From positions 17,999 to 81,998 of the forward strand of contig JAHCMI010000039.1 of the NCBI GenBank assembly GCA_019192545.1: 64,000 nt of DNA, written 5' to 3'. Position 1 is the stretch's first letter, and each line of letters starts with the position of its first letter. Below the pieces are notes generated by a model. The model was not told the DNA's origin and ran no database searches. It worked only from the letters and a program-made list of their open reading frames with translations. The position numbers and the translations under genes are program-made. The DNA comes from Rivularia sp. MS3. Its GTDB lineage: Bacteria; Cyanobacteriota; Cyanobacteriia; Cyanobacteriales; Nostocaceae. Positions 37,435 through 48,436 of this stretch are shown one piece after another.

Positions 37435-39441
37435 TTACTTTCCTTTAGGAGTTTGACTTTCTAAATTCGGACGTACCTTTACTCGTATAAGTACGGCAGT
37501 GATGTTATCATGACCATTATATTTATTTGCTAAATCGATTAAATCTCTTACACCTTTTTCTAAATTGGCTTCCGAACTAATTAAATTAAGCAAATTGGTT
37601 TGCGAGTGTTTTTCTAATAAATCATTATCTGATAAACCATCTGAAGTCAAAATAAACAGCGTATCTTGATTAATTTCGAGAAACTGCACTTCAGGAGCGA
37701 TAAAGTTATTATCTCTAGGCCCCAAAGCCTGAGTTAGCTGATAAGCGTCTGGGCGAGAATAAGCTATACTCGGTTCTACCCCCCGGGATATCTCTCTTTG
37801 ACCGACTTCATGGTCTACGGTAATTTGTTCCAAACCTCCTTTACGTGTCATGCGATAAAGACGGCTATCACCGACATGAGCTACAGCCATACGAGTATTC
37901 TGTATTAAAACTACCACTAAAGTAGTGCCCATACGACCCACGCCGGAACGAGCATCTTGCTGATTAATATCGTGAATGGCTTTATTTGCTTGGAAAACCC
38001 CTTCACGAATCACTTCTTCGCTGGGAAGACTATCGGATTTCCAATGTTTTTGAAAATATTCTCGTAAAGTACTTACAGCTAATTCACTTGCAACTTCGCC
38101 GCCAGCATGTCCCCCCATTCCATCACATAGAACATATAAGCCCTGCGCCCCTGCAACCTTACTTTTAGGCAACTCAACTTTATTAATTTTTGTTTCAATG
38201 CCGAAATAGTCTTCATTATGGTCTCTTTGTTTGCCTACATCGCTAAGCCCTGCATTTTCTAAACTGGCTAGCTGCATCGGCAAGACTACCGTAGGTGTAT
38301 CATCGATTTTTGTTGGGCTTTGTTCTAATTCATCTAGCTGCAAAATTGTAGGACTAGAAACGTTTTTTTGCTCTGCGACAATAAAGTCGTCTTGTAAATT
38401 GTCTTGGCTTTGCTGCTCGGAATCGCCCTGCAATTCTGTAGCAATTAATTGTAATCGCGATCGCAGTTCTTCGTTGGTTTCTATTTCACCAGATTCGAGT
38501 TTCCCCAAAAGCTCTAATAAAGAACCAAATTGAGTACGTTGAGATTCTCTAAATAATGCTTGCCAAACTTTTCCTAAATCTTCAATTTTAGGTGTATCCT
38601 CCTGTTGGCTCCCAAGAGGTGATTCTTTTTGTATATCTAGATGCAAGCGTTGCAATGCCAGAGATTCGTCTTCATCAACTCGTAAATTAGTTAAATCTAA
38701 AAGACTTTGACTGCAATTAAAGGGTTCTAATAAATCCCATAATTGAGTCATTTGATAAAAGTAATGTATAATTTGCAACGATGTTGTTGCTTCATTTTGC
38801 CATATTTCTAATAAATAAAGCCAATCCGAACGGTCTTCAAGCAGAATAACCTGCATGTTTCCCAGCCGCCATGCATCATGAATAGGAGGAATACCTAAAT
38901 TACAGTATGCTTGTAAAGCTATATAACTTTTAGCAACATTAGGAATTTTGTCTTCCCCTAGGTTCGTTTTAATCGACTTCGATAATTGCGGATTTGCCAA
39001 CATAGCATCAATTGGTGAAACTTGATAGGGTTGGCAATCAACAACTCTCACGCAGGCTTCGGCATTAACAGCATTTTCAAAGAAAGTTGGTAGCGATTCA
39101 AGCATTTTATAGCGTTGTTGTGAATCCAGATAAGAACCGGCTTCAAATGATTGAGAAATTTCTTGAGAAGTCTTTTGTGGCTCTATTTGCGGAAAATCTT
39201 CCTCTAATTTAATTTTTTCTTGTTGATTATCTACTTCAACTACTTCCGAGCTACCTTCCTTTATCGCGATCGCCAGCCAAATCTCCGAACAAGGAGCGTC
39301 ACAGCTATGGCATTTAACTGCGTCTAAAGTAAGAAAGACACCACACTGCTGACATTCCTTTTCAGTTAAGGATGCGCCGCAGTTTTGACAAAACTTGTTA
39401 CTATTAGGGTTTTCAAAATTGCACTGAGGGCAAATCAGCAT
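37435..39441 (-). CDS. Zinc-ribbon PP2C-type Ser/Thr protein phosphatase
   Basis: 668 residues. Two N-terminal zinc ribbons (CPQCNFENPNSNKFCQNCGA; CQQCGVFLTLDAVKCHSCDA) are followed by a ~320-residue middle region and a C-terminal PP2C domain. The PP2C metal-binding motifs are DVGKQRDHNEDYFGIE (about 402-417), YVLCDGMGGHAGGEVAS (about 440-456), AHVGDSRLYR and LTSDGLSDN, with GHDNITAVLI near the end. It removes phosphate from Ser/Thr in the cytosol. It probably reverses phosphorylation by the nearby FHA kinase (inference). The middle region may be a ligand or kinase-like regulatory module. Confidence 0.93.
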   Translation of the reverse strand: MLICPQCNFENPNSNKFCQNCGASLTEKECQQCGVFLTLDAVKCHSCDAPCSEIWLAIAIKEGSSEVVEVDNQQEKIKLEEDFPQIEPQKTSQEISQSFEAGSYLDSQQRYKMLESLPTFFENAVNAEACVRVVDCQPYQVSPIDAMLANPQLSKSIKTNLGEDKIPNVAKSYIALQAYCNLGIPPIHDAWRLGNMQVILLEDRSDWLYLLEIWQNEATTSLQIIHYFYQMTQLWDLLEPFNCSQSLLDLTNLRVDEDESLALQRLHLDIQKESPLGSQQEDTPKIEDLGKVWQALFRESQRTQFGSLLELLGKLESGEIETNEELRSRLQLIATELQGDSEQQSQDNLQDDFIVAEQKNVSSPTILQLDELEQSPTKIDDTPTVVLPMQLASLENAGLSDVGKQRDHNEDYFGIETKINKVELPKSKVAGAQGLYVLCDGMGGHAGGEVASELAVSTLREYFQKHWKSDSLPSEEVIREGVFQANKAIHDINQQDARSGVGRMGTTLVVVLIQNTRMAVAHVGDSRLYRMTRKGGLEQITVDHEVGQREISRGVEPSIAYSRPDAYQLTQALGPRDNNFIAPEVQFLEINQDTLFILTSDGLSDNDLLEKHSQTNLLNLISSEANLEKGVRDLIDLANKYNGHDNITAVLIRVKVRPNLESQTPKGK

Positions 39442-39681
39442 TATATCCGCGTCCTTAATTCCCGCTCATTGGTGCTAGCCATGATTAGTTTATAACTGGT
39501 AGTTTAGCTTCTGCTTGCTACAGAACAATAAAATAATTATGCCTTTACCAAGAAATATATATGGCTGTTTTAATTGTGACGTATATTAACCGTAATGAAG
39601 GAAAGATCGGTCAATTTATTCTAAAACATATAATTTGCCCTTAATCACGGATTCGCTGTTGCAGATAATCAAAAACATAAA

Positions 39682-41364
39682 TTATCTCTCAAAAGGCAGT
39701 TCCACCAAGAAACAAGTACGATTAGAAGCGCTTTCAACCTCAACGGCCCCCCCTAAATGAAAAGTAAGCTTCTGCACTAATGCTAATCCTAAGCCGGTAC
39801 CCCCTTGTTTCCAAGGATCGTTACTGGGAATCCGATAAAATTTCTCAAAAATCCGTGGTAATTCTTTAGAAGAAATTTCGACTCCAGTATTGATGATTTG
39901 AAACTGAATGTTATGGGATTTTTTCTTAGCGTTGACAATTATTTCTTCATCAATAGGACTAAATTTACAAGCATTAGTCAGCAACTCTACCAATATTCTT
40001 TCCAAGCTGAATGGATCGCAAACCATAGCTGGTAGGTTGGATTCTACAATCAGTTTTAATTTCTGCTTGCAGCAATTGCGGTTGCGTGCGTTGTACAACT
40101 CAACCACTCGCTTCAACCAAGAGTTGATTTCAATTTTTTCTAATACCAATGGTTTTGCACTAGTATCAAGTCGCTGCAAATCTAGAAAATTATTAATCAA
40201 GCTAATTTCTCGCTCGCACTCATTATTCAAAATTTGAAAATAACGAGATATCTTAGAGCTTTTCAAGGAGTTGTTCTCCCATGGCGATGTTTTAGTTAAA
40301 TTCTGCTGCTCTTTCTTGAGAGAAATTCCCAGCATTTGAATCGCCATTTTCATATTAGTTAGCGGCGTGCGTAACTCGTGAGATACCGTACTCAAGAATT
40401 CATCTTTAAGCCGATTGAGAGATTCCATCTCTTTTAATTGAGCTTTTGCTGCTTTTTTACTTTCCCTTATGGCTATCTCCGCCTTTTTGCACTCAGTAAT
40501 ATCAATACAGCAACCGATATAACCAATAAAGTCGCCACTTGCTGAGAATCGCGGAACTCCGGTATCCGAAATCCAACGGCGATCGCCATCTAAATTTTTT
40601 AAACGGTATTGAATTTGAAATTTTTCCTTATGTTTAAGCGCTTGACAATAAACATCTAAATATAAATTTTTATCGTCACTATATAAATTATCTAACCACC
40701 CAAAACCTAATTCTTGCTCAATTTTTCGTCCAGTAAGCTCCAACCAAGAACGATTGAAAAAGTTATACACGCCGTTATCATCAGTCATCCATAGCATCAC
40801 TGGTGCGCTGTCGGCTAACTCACGGAAATTTTGTTCGTGTTGTTTTGAGGTTTGAGAAACTTTATCAGCAGTAATATCTTCACAAACCATCAAAATAATT
40901 GGATTTTTATCTACTCCCAATGATGCTCGTGCTTTGACTTTTACCCAATTAACCTTACTATTGGCACAATCGAGATAAAATTCTTCCCCTTCTAACTCTT
41001 GTGAAGAATTATCTAATAATTTTATTAACAGGTTAGATAGTCTTTCGCGTTCTAAAGCAGCAAATATACTAAAGATTAATTTTTGATGCAGTTCAGTTGG
41101 TGCATAACCCAAATAGTTAGCACCAAATTGGTTTACCGACAGAATTGTTCCAAGACTATCTAAAGTAAAAAATATACCGGGAGTTTGGTCGTATAAAGTA
41201 CGATACCAATTAATTTCTTCTTGGGTACAACTTGAGTTTTCCGTCGTATAATTTTCCAAATCCGAAGTTATTTCAGGCACAAGTTCCAAGCTTGCAGATT
41301 TTGCAGATACAAGATTTTGTTTTAGCCGAGTTTGATACCAGTTAAATGACTGATTTAAGCTCAT
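39682..41364 (-). CDS. PAS-domain sensor histidine kinase
   Basis: 560 residues from the ATG at 41364, which has agggtg upstream; an in-frame GTG 12 bp earlier is also possible. Two PAS domains (PGIFFTLDSLGTILSVNQFG; DSAPVMLWMTDDNGVYNFFN, with a PAC stretch GYIGCCIDITECKKAE) lead to a HisKA domain (LSTVSHELRTPLTNMKMAIQ, phospho-His in SHELRT) and an HATPase_c domain (LTNACKFSP N-box; GGTGLGLALVQ G-box). No membrane helix, so it is cytosolic and senses an internal signal. No response regulator is adjacent, so it is an orphan kinase. Confidence 0.94.
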   Translation of the reverse strand: MSLNQSFNWYQTRLKQNLVSAKSASLELVPEITSDLENYTTENSSCTQEEINWYRTLYDQTPGIFFTLDSLGTILSVNQFGANYLGYAPTELHQKLIFSIFAALERERLSNLLIKLLDNSSQELEGEEFYLDCANSKVNWVKVKARASLGVDKNPIILMVCEDITADKVSQTSKQHEQNFRELADSAPVMLWMTDDNGVYNFFNRSWLELTGRKIEQELGFGWLDNLYSDDKNLYLDVYCQALKHKEKFQIQYRLKNLDGDRRWISDTGVPRFSASGDFIGYIGCCIDITECKKAEIAIRESKKAAKAQLKEMESLNRLKDEFLSTVSHELRTPLTNMKMAIQMLGISLKKEQQNLTKTSPWENNSLKSSKISRYFQILNNECEREISLINNFLDLQRLDTSAKPLVLEKIEINSWLKRVVELYNARNRNCCKQKLKLIVESNLPAMVCDPFSLERILVELLTNACKFSPIDEEIIVNAKKKSHNIQFQIINTGVEISSKELPRIFEKFYRIPSNDPWKQGGTGLGLALVQKLTFHLGGAVEVESASNRTCFLVELPFER

Positions 41365-41376
41365 AATATAATGCAC

Positions 41377-41689
41377 CCTAATGTTAACGATAAAATGATT
41401 ATGAATAAAAAAAAAGTATTATACAGCTTTTTGCTTGATTTTTGTCAAAGGTATTTTGTGAAACAACTGCCGTAGACGGGTTCCCCGGCATAAGCCTTCG
41501 TGTTGAACCCGAAGGGTGAAAAATTATGTCAAATAGATAACATAGTAATTTATTTTTTGCATGATACATCTAATACGTTAATCCGTGTAAATATTTTTTT
41601 TTAGTAATTAACTTACTTATTAAAAATTTTAATAATTTTTTCACTTTAAGGGATGATGGTTGTTATCCCCTTTTATGCACTCTCTAAGC
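41377..41689. other. Intergenic region with short GC-rich hairpins
   Basis: AT-rich with one GC-rich patch (41470-41517) containing ccttcg-tgttgaacc-cgaagg, a palindrome of the kind scattered in cyanobacterial genomes. No gene seen. Confidence 0.5.
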
Positions 41690-42280
41690 TTAGAAAGCGA
41701 AATTGTGTAGTAATTTGACTTCTTCAGCAATCAAATCGCGCCATTCTCCAATCTGTAGGTTACCTAAATTGAGATGAGCTATCTGAATTCGCACCAGTCG
41801 TAAAGTCGGAAATCCTACAGATGCGGTCATTCTGCGAACTTGACGATTTTTTCCTTCATTCAAAGTCATTTCCAGCCATGCAGTAGGTACATTTTTACGA
41901 AATCTGATTGGCGGAATGCGTGCAGGTAAAAGTGGTTCTTGAGATAAAAGTTTTACCTTTGCTGGTTTGGTTCGGTAATTTTTAATCAGCACGCCTTGTT
42001 CTAAATTCTTTAAAGCTGTTTTATCGGGGATTCTTTCCACTTGAACTAAGTATGTACGAGGGTGCCCAAAGCTGGGGTGACAAAGTCTGTGCTGTAATTG
42101 ACCGTGATTTGTAAGCAGCAATAATCCTTCACTATCACAATCTAAACGTCCCACAGGATAAACATCGGGAACCGAAATATAGTCTTGAAGGGTTTTTTGA
42201 GTGGGCGTATCTTTAGAAAACTGACTCAGAACACCATAAGGTTTATAAAACAGTATGTAACGGTATGTTTTCTTAGGCAT
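41690..42280 (-). CDS. rluE: rRNA pseudouridine synthase, RsuA/RluE type
   Basis: 196 residues. KPYGVLSQFSKDTPTQKTLQ at the N-terminus and the catalytic Asp motif VGRLDCDSEGLLLLTNHGQL (about 42-61) are diagnostic, followed by YLVQVERIP and NEGKNRQVRRMTASVGFPTL. There is no S4 domain, as expected for the short RluE branch, which modifies 23S rRNA (E. coli position 2457). The assignment to RluE over RluB/RluF rests on length and the KPxGVLSQF start. Confidence 0.9.
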   Translation of the reverse strand: MPKKTYRYILFYKPYGVLSQFSKDTPTQKTLQDYISVPDVYPVGRLDCDSEGLLLLTNHGQLQHRLCHPSFGHPRTYLVQVERIPDKTALKNLEQGVLIKNYRTKPAKVKLLSQEPLLPARIPPIRFRKNVPTAWLEMTLNEGKNRQVRRMTASVGFPTLRLVRIQIAHLNLGNLQIGEWRDLIAEEVKLLHNFAF

Positions 42281-42403
42281 TGTTAATTGAGCATTGGTAA
42301 GTGGTAATCTAAAAATTGCAAATTTTAAATTTTTAATTCTTAATTTGTATCTTCAAATAGAGAAATGTTAACGTATTTCCTCTATCAGCAAAAAAAGTGA
42401 TAG

Positions 42404-42409
42404 TATAAT
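42404..42409 (+). promoter_or_regulatory. -10 box of the thiC transcript
   Basis: TATAAT in tagtataatttc sits about 11 bp before the first helix of the TPP riboswitch, which fits a start of transcription just upstream of the aptamer. No convincing -35 box precedes it. Confidence 0.55.
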
Positions 42410-42414
42410 TTCTC

Positions 42415-43898
<1,484 letters not shown>

Positions 43899-43900
43899 TA

Positions 43901-43941
43901 GTTAATCCCAAACCAATATACTAAATTGGTTTGGGATTAAC
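43901..43941. terminator. Bidirectional terminator between thiC and pyrE
   Basis: A perfect 17-bp stem: gttaatcccaaaccaat (43901-43917) and attggtttgggattaac (43925-43941), 7-base loop. It lies between convergent stops at 43898 and 43950. Confidence 0.85.
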
Positions 43942-43949
43942 TAAAATAA

Positions 43950-44570
43950 TTAATCAGCAATCTGCTTGTATCGTTCCTGGATATCGGTGATGGAAAAAAC
44001 AGCTTCAAACTGTAAATTTACTGATTTATAATATTCCGCTCCACCTTGTTGTCTATCTATAAGTGAAATTACTTGATTAACTGTGTAACCTGCATCTCTT
44101 AACCTAGTAACAGCTTTCATTGCCGATTGTCCAGTAGTAACAACGTCTTCGAGAACTATCACCTCAGATCCTTCCGATAAACTTGGACCTTCAATATAAG
44201 CCTTCGTTCCATGTCCTTTGGCTTCTTTACGAACAATCAAAGCCGGTATGGGTCTATCTTCTATTGCGGAAACCAGGCTTACAGCACTAACGATGGGGTC
44301 GGCTCCCAAGGTTAAACCCGCTACAGCTTTAGTATTTGGGGAGAGCATATTAAAAAGCAGACGACCGATTGCTAAAGCACCCTGGGGATGAAGAGTTACC
44401 TGCTTCCCATTAATGTAATAAGTGCTACGCGCTCCCGAAGAAAGAATAAAATCCCCTTCCTGATAAGCAAGTTGACAAAATAAATCCAGCAAGCCTTGGC
44501 GAAGAACATTTAAATCGGTATCAGTAGCCCATGAATCTTTCTGAGTAGACTTTTCAGCGTAATAAACCAT
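43950..44570 (-). CDS. pyrE: Orotate phosphoribosyltransferase
   Basis: 206 residues. The PRPP-binding motif is EVIVLEDVVTTGQSAMKAVT (about 134-153), preceded by FILSSGARSTYYINGKQVTL and AGLTLGADPIVSAVSLVS. It forms OMP from orotate and PRPP in pyrimidine synthesis. There is no fused OMP decarboxylase domain. The N-terminal ~20 residues are a short nonconserved extension. Converges with thiC. Confidence 0.96.
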   Translation of the reverse strand: MVYYAEKSTQKDSWATDTDLNVLRQGLLDLFCQLAYQEGDFILSSGARSTYYINGKQVTLHPQGALAIGRLLFNMLSPNTKAVAGLTLGADPIVSAVSLVSAIEDRPIPALIVRKEAKGHGTKAYIEGPSLSEGSEVIVLEDVVTTGQSAMKAVTRLRDAGYTVNQVISLIDRQQGGAEYYKSVNLQFEAVFSITDIQERYKQIAD

Positions 44571-44673
44571 TACAAAACATTAAAATTTATGTTACACCGG
44601 ACTAGTCGAACTTATGCGAGTTCTGACATTTAGCATAAGTCAAAATTCGCACCAAAATACAGGAGTTGTTAAT

Positions 44674-45105
44674 ATGCCTTTTAATTTAAAAGCTGTAAGT
44701 GGTTTACTGATATTGGCTGCTACGATGGGTACATCAGGTATTGCAGCAGCACAGACAGAAACATCAAGCTATCAAACAGCGAATGAAGTAATTGAAAAAG
44801 CTTTTTACGAAAATTATCCTGACTTTTATAGTAACCAAGGTTTATTTAGAGAAATAGATTGGCTGCTCGGGCCTGGTTCTTTGTTTAAGAATTCTTATCC
44901 AGAAAATGAAATTGAACGAGATGCTAAGTTAGTTAACATTGTTTATCAAGATGTACTCAAACAGCAGACCACTAGCGATCCGTATATTCGGACTCCTGAT
45001 TTACCAAGTCCTTATAATACGTCGTTGCTGGCTTCTCCTCGTTTAAGAGCAAATCAATTGAGAGTTGGAACCGAATTCCGGTTTGATAGCTTACCATCCA
45101 GGTAA
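44674..45105 (+). CDS. Secreted hypothetical protein
   Basis: 143 residues from the ATG at 44674, selected because aggag lies 9 bp upstream; an upstream in-frame start would hide the signal peptide. Residues 1-27 form a signal peptide (LLILAATMGTSGIAAAQ, cleavage after AAA or AQ). The mature part has helical, acidic and aromatic stretches (YENYPDFYSNQGLFREIDWL) and one Pro-rich segment. No family recognised. Periplasmic or secreted. Confidence 0.7.
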   Translation: MPFNLKAVSGLLILAATMGTSGIAAAQTETSSYQTANEVIEKAFYENYPDFYSNQGLFREIDWLLGPGSLFKNSYPENEIERDAKLVNIVYQDVLKQQTTSDPYIRTPDLPSPYNTSLLASPRLRANQLRVGTEFRFDSLPSR

Positions 45106-45219
45106 AATAGAACGCTATACTCATACATAAATGTTAGTCATTAGTTCTTTGGGAAAAGTACTAATGACTAAGGCGTACTAAATCAGGTAAGTATTTGTAT
45201 TTGAAAATATAATCTAAAA

Positions 45220-45292
45220 TCCAGGGTGCAGGAGTTGAACCTGCCTAACACGAATTATGAGTTCGTTGCCTCAACCGCTCGGCCAACCCTGG
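45220..45292 (-). tRNA. tRNA with CAT anticodon (tRNA-Met, elongator type)
   Basis: A complete cloverleaf on the minus strand: acceptor ccagggt/accctgg (perfect 7 bp), D-arm gcc-gagcggttga-ggc, anticodon arm acgaa-ctcataa-ttcgt with anticodon CAT, 5-base variable loop, T-arm gcagg-ttcaact-cctgc, discriminator A. CCA is not encoded. The first pair is C-G and the anticodon stem lacks three G-C pairs, so it is not the initiator. A modified tRNA-Ile2 (lysidine) cannot be excluded. The D-arm resembles that of Leu/Ser tRNAs, though the variable loop is short. Confidence 0.88.
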
Positions 45293-45479
45293 CTGATGCT
45301 GATAAATAATTATAGCGTAAGTTTACACTTTTGTGTAACCTCATTAATTAATTACCAGATTTCATGTTACATCATTTGACAACAAAATAGGGCAAACTAA
45401 TATTTATTAAGTTCAGCACTAATGTTGAGTCACCATACTTTAATTATCTTTACAGCAAACAGCTACATTTACGAGGGCG

Positions 45480-46181
45480 ATGAAACTAAATTCCACTGTA
45501 CTTCTGACATTGATTTTGTTAACCCTAATGTTAGGGGCTGGTTCCGTAAGTGCCTTTTGGGGTTTTACTTTAGGAAGTGCGGCTCTCAAAGGTGTGACAA
45601 CACCAGATGCTCGTCCTACTACCAAATTTGCTAGAAAAGGGACAAATGGTGGTCAAGGCAAAGAAGGGGTAGTGTTTGTTAAAGAGCAAGAAATTCTCAA
45701 AATTGTCAAAGCACGCATTGAAGGCAAAACCAAAGCAGCTAAGTCAAAAAAACTCAACGATTTAGAAGAGGGGAAAAAAAATACTAAGCGTAAACGAGAG
45801 CAGAAGCCTCCCCAAGCCCAGGAAAAACCTCAAGCCGGATTTCCTGTAAAGGCCGAAAGCGAAGGCGTGACTCTTTCAGTCGAATCAGCCCGCTATTCGG
45901 GAGGAGCTTTGTTGCTTAAAGTAAAAATGAACAATAAAAGTGATGATTCAGTGCGCTTCCTTTATAGTTTCCTTGATGTTACAGATGATAAAGGAAGGAC
46001 TTTAAGCGCTTCAACTGAAGGTTTACCATCTGAATTGGCTTCAAATGGCTCTACGCATTACGGTACCGTGAGTATTCCCACTGCTTTACTTGATGATGTC
46101 AAAAAGATTTCCTTAGCCCTTACAGATTATCCGGCACAGAAATTACGCTTGGAAGTATCAAATATTCCTGTACAAAAGTAG
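45480..46181 (+). CDS. Secreted protein with C-terminal Ig-like domain, hypothetical
   Basis: 233 residues. A signal peptide or anchor spans 1-26 (LLTLILLTLMLGAGSVSAF). A Lys-rich linker (about 75-120, KAAKSKKLNDLEEGKKNTKR) precedes a C-terminal beta-sandwich-like domain (GVTLSVESARYSGGALLLKV, then LDVTDDKGRTLSASTEGLP) resembling DUF4352/telobox-type Ig folds. gaggg precedes the ATG. Expected outside the cytosol; role unknown. It is followed by the CNNM-type membrane protein ~135 bp downstream on the same strand. Confidence 0.72.
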   Translation: MKLNSTVLLTLILLTLMLGAGSVSAFWGFTLGSAALKGVTTPDARPTTKFARKGTNGGQGKEGVVFVKEQEILKIVKARIEGKTKAAKSKKLNDLEEGKKNTKRKREQKPPQAQEKPQAGFPVKAESEGVTLSVESARYSGGALLLKVKMNNKSDDSVRFLYSFLDVTDDKGRTLSASTEGLPSELASNGSTHYGTVSIPTALLDDVKKISLALTDYPAQKLRLEVSNIPVQK

Positions 46182-46315
46182 ATAGTGGGAATATTGAATG
46201 TGAGATTCTGGATTTTAGATTAAGTCTTTTAATTCAACATGAATATCTTTAATTTAAAATTTCAGCATCAAATAATTAAGGAATTTGGGGTTTGTGTTTT
46301 TCATGAGAAAAGGCG

Positions 46316-47656
46316 GTGAATGGTCTTCATAATTTAAATTGGACGGAAGTCGGACTGAGATTGCTCTCAGTCTTACTTCTGATCGTCATCAATGCCTTTT
46401 TTGTAACCGCAGAATTTTCGATGGTGACAGTACGGCGATCGCGAATTCATCAGCTAGTAGAAGCTGGGGATATCCAGGCGATCGCGGTGGAAGTGCTGCA
46501 ACGTAGCATTGATAGACTGCTATCCACAACTCAGTTAGGCATTACTCTTTCAAGTTTGGCGCTGGGGTGGATTGGAGAAAGTACAATTGTCGAATTGATT
46601 AATGTATGGCTGGAATCTTTTTCCATGCTGGGGGGATTAAACATATTTATCGCTCATTCCCTATCAATTCCGATAACCTTTTTTTTACTAGCTTATTTAC
46701 AAATTGTCTTGGGAGAATTATGTCCTAAATCCGTAGCGATGCTTTACTCGGAAGAGTTAGCAAGATTTTTAGGGCCATCTGTTACAGCGATCGTCCGATT
46801 CTTCAGCCCATTTATCTGGATTCTGAACCAATCAACTCGTTTCTTACTAAGGCTATTCGGCATCGAATATACCGGTAAAAGCTGGAGACCACCTGTGACT
46901 CCAGAGGAATTATTGTTAATAATTTCTACTGAAAGAGAATCTACAGGTTTAAGGGCAAGAGAAAGAGAACTCTTAAAAAATATTTTTGAGTTTGGAGAAG
47001 TAACAGTTCAAGCGGTGATGGTTCCCCGCAGCACCATAGTAGCTTTATCCAAAAATGCAACTTTAAGAATTTTTCTGCAAGAAATGGCAGATGCCGGACA
47101 CTCTTGCTACCCGATATTCGGAGAATCTTTAGATGATATTCGTGGCATTGTTTACTTTAAAGACCTAACACAGCCGCTAGCATTAGGACAGTTGAACTTA
47201 GACACACCAATTCACTCCTACATGCGTCCTGCTAGGTTTGTACCAGAACATACGCCCCTTAACGAATTATTGCCTATGATGCAGCAAGAAAAGCTGGCTA
47301 TGGTTGTAGTTGTCGATGAATTTGGCGGCACTGTAGGACTGGTTACTATTCAAGATATAATTGCTCAAATTATTGGCGATATTGGTGAAACTCAAAATAA
47401 TAATGATTTGCTCATACAGATGTTAGATGAGCAAACTTTTCTAGTTCAGGCACAAATAAACTTGGAAGACCTAAACGAAGTATTAGAACTTAATTTACCT
47501 CTAACAAAAGAATATCAAACACTTGGAGGTTTTATGCTCTATCAATTACAAAAAATTCCCATTATTGGTGAAAGTTTCCGCTATAAAAACCTAGAATTTA
47601 CGGTAGCATCAGTAACCGGCCCCCGCTTACAGCAAATTCAGGTAAGAAGACTTTAG
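46316..47656 (+). CDS. CNNM/CorC (HlyC) family membrane protein with CBS domains
   Basis: 446 residues from a GTG. The N-terminal DUF21 domain (about 8-200) has three to four membrane helices (LLSVLLLIVINAFFVTAEFS) and the LPxxVAxL-like CPKSVAMLYSEE. A pair of CBS domains follows (VMVPRSTIVALSKNATLRIF; YMRPARFVPEHTPLNELLPM). The CorC_HlyC C-terminal domain contains VVVVDEFGGTVGLVTIQDII. These proteins are linked to Mg2+/Co2+ efflux or homeostasis, with CBS domains sensing Mg-ATP. The older name hemolysin is probably misleading. Confidence 0.92.
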   Translation: MNGLHNLNWTEVGLRLLSVLLLIVINAFFVTAEFSMVTVRRSRIHQLVEAGDIQAIAVEVLQRSIDRLLSTTQLGITLSSLALGWIGESTIVELINVWLESFSMLGGLNIFIAHSLSIPITFFLLAYLQIVLGELCPKSVAMLYSEELARFLGPSVTAIVRFFSPFIWILNQSTRFLLRLFGIEYTGKSWRPPVTPEELLLIISTERESTGLRARERELLKNIFEFGEVTVQAVMVPRSTIVALSKNATLRIFLQEMADAGHSCYPIFGESLDDIRGIVYFKDLTQPLALGQLNLDTPIHSYMRPARFVPEHTPLNELLPMMQQEKLAMVVVVDEFGGTVGLVTIQDIIAQIIGDIGETQNNNDLLIQMLDEQTFLVQAQINLEDLNEVLELNLPLTKEYQTLGGFMLYQLQKIPIIGESFRYKNLEFTVASVTGPRLQQIQVRRL

Positions 47657-47752
47657 ATAGCGAACAGCGAACAGCAAACAGTTAGAAGTTAGAAGTTAGA
47701 AGTTAATATTTAATATTTCTAATTTCTTCCCATCTTCTTTAACCTTTAACCT

Positions 47753-48436
47753 TCAACCTCTAACCTTATACTTCAAGGGGTCAGTTAATCCTAATTCGTC
47801 GAAAGCTGCCAGACGTAAGCGACAAGAATCACAAGTGCCGCAGGCTACATCACCACCGCTATAGCAAGACCAAGTTAGTTCCCAGGGAACTTTTAGTTTG
47901 TTACCTAATTGAATAATTTCAGTTTTTTTCAAATCTATTAAAGGTGTAACGATATCGATAGAATTGCCTTCACGTCCTTGTTTTGTTCCCAACCGAAATA
48001 CTTCTTGCATTGCTTGTATATAATCGGGACGACAATCGGGGTATCCAGAGTAATCTAAAGCGTTAACACCAATATAAACTCTTTGGGCCGCAATGGTTTC
48101 GGCATATGCTGAAGCAAAGCTGAGAAATATAGTGTTTCTTGCAGGAACATAAGTCACGGGAATATCTTGAGACATTTCCTGTAAGGAACGCTGTTTGGGT
48201 AAATCAATCGAACTATCTGTAAGTGCTGAACCACCCCATTGCCTTAAATCAAATTTGATCGTTTGATGCTGGACAATACCTGCTTTTTTTGCTACTGACA
48301 CTGCTGAATGCAATTCTTTTTGATGCCTTTGTTGATAATCAAAGCTTAAAGCGTAACATTCGTAACCATCAGCTAGCGCTTTGTACAAAACAGTAGAAGA
48401 GTCAAGTCCCCCTGACAATAAAATTACAGCTTTCAT
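47753..48436 (-). CDS. queC: 7-cyano-7-deazaguanine (preQ0) synthase
   Basis: 227 residues. The ATP pyrophosphatase loop is LLSGGLDSSTVLYKA (6-20). The C-terminal zinc site uses C191, C199, C202 and C205 (CYSGGDVACGTCDSCR). It converts 7-carboxy-7-deazaguanine plus ammonia to preQ0, the queuosine precursor. No preQ1 riboswitch was seen upstream and no other que gene is adjacent. Confidence 0.97.
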   Translation of the reverse strand: MKAVILLSGGLDSSTVLYKALADGYECYALSFDYQQRHQKELHSAVSVAKKAGIVQHQTIKFDLRQWGGSALTDSSIDLPKQRSLQEMSQDIPVTYVPARNTIFLSFASAYAETIAAQRVYIGVNALDYSGYPDCRPDYIQAMQEVFRLGTKQGREGNSIDIVTPLIDLKKTEIIQLGNKLKVPWELTWSCYSGGDVACGTCDSCRLRLAAFDELGLTDPLKYKVRG

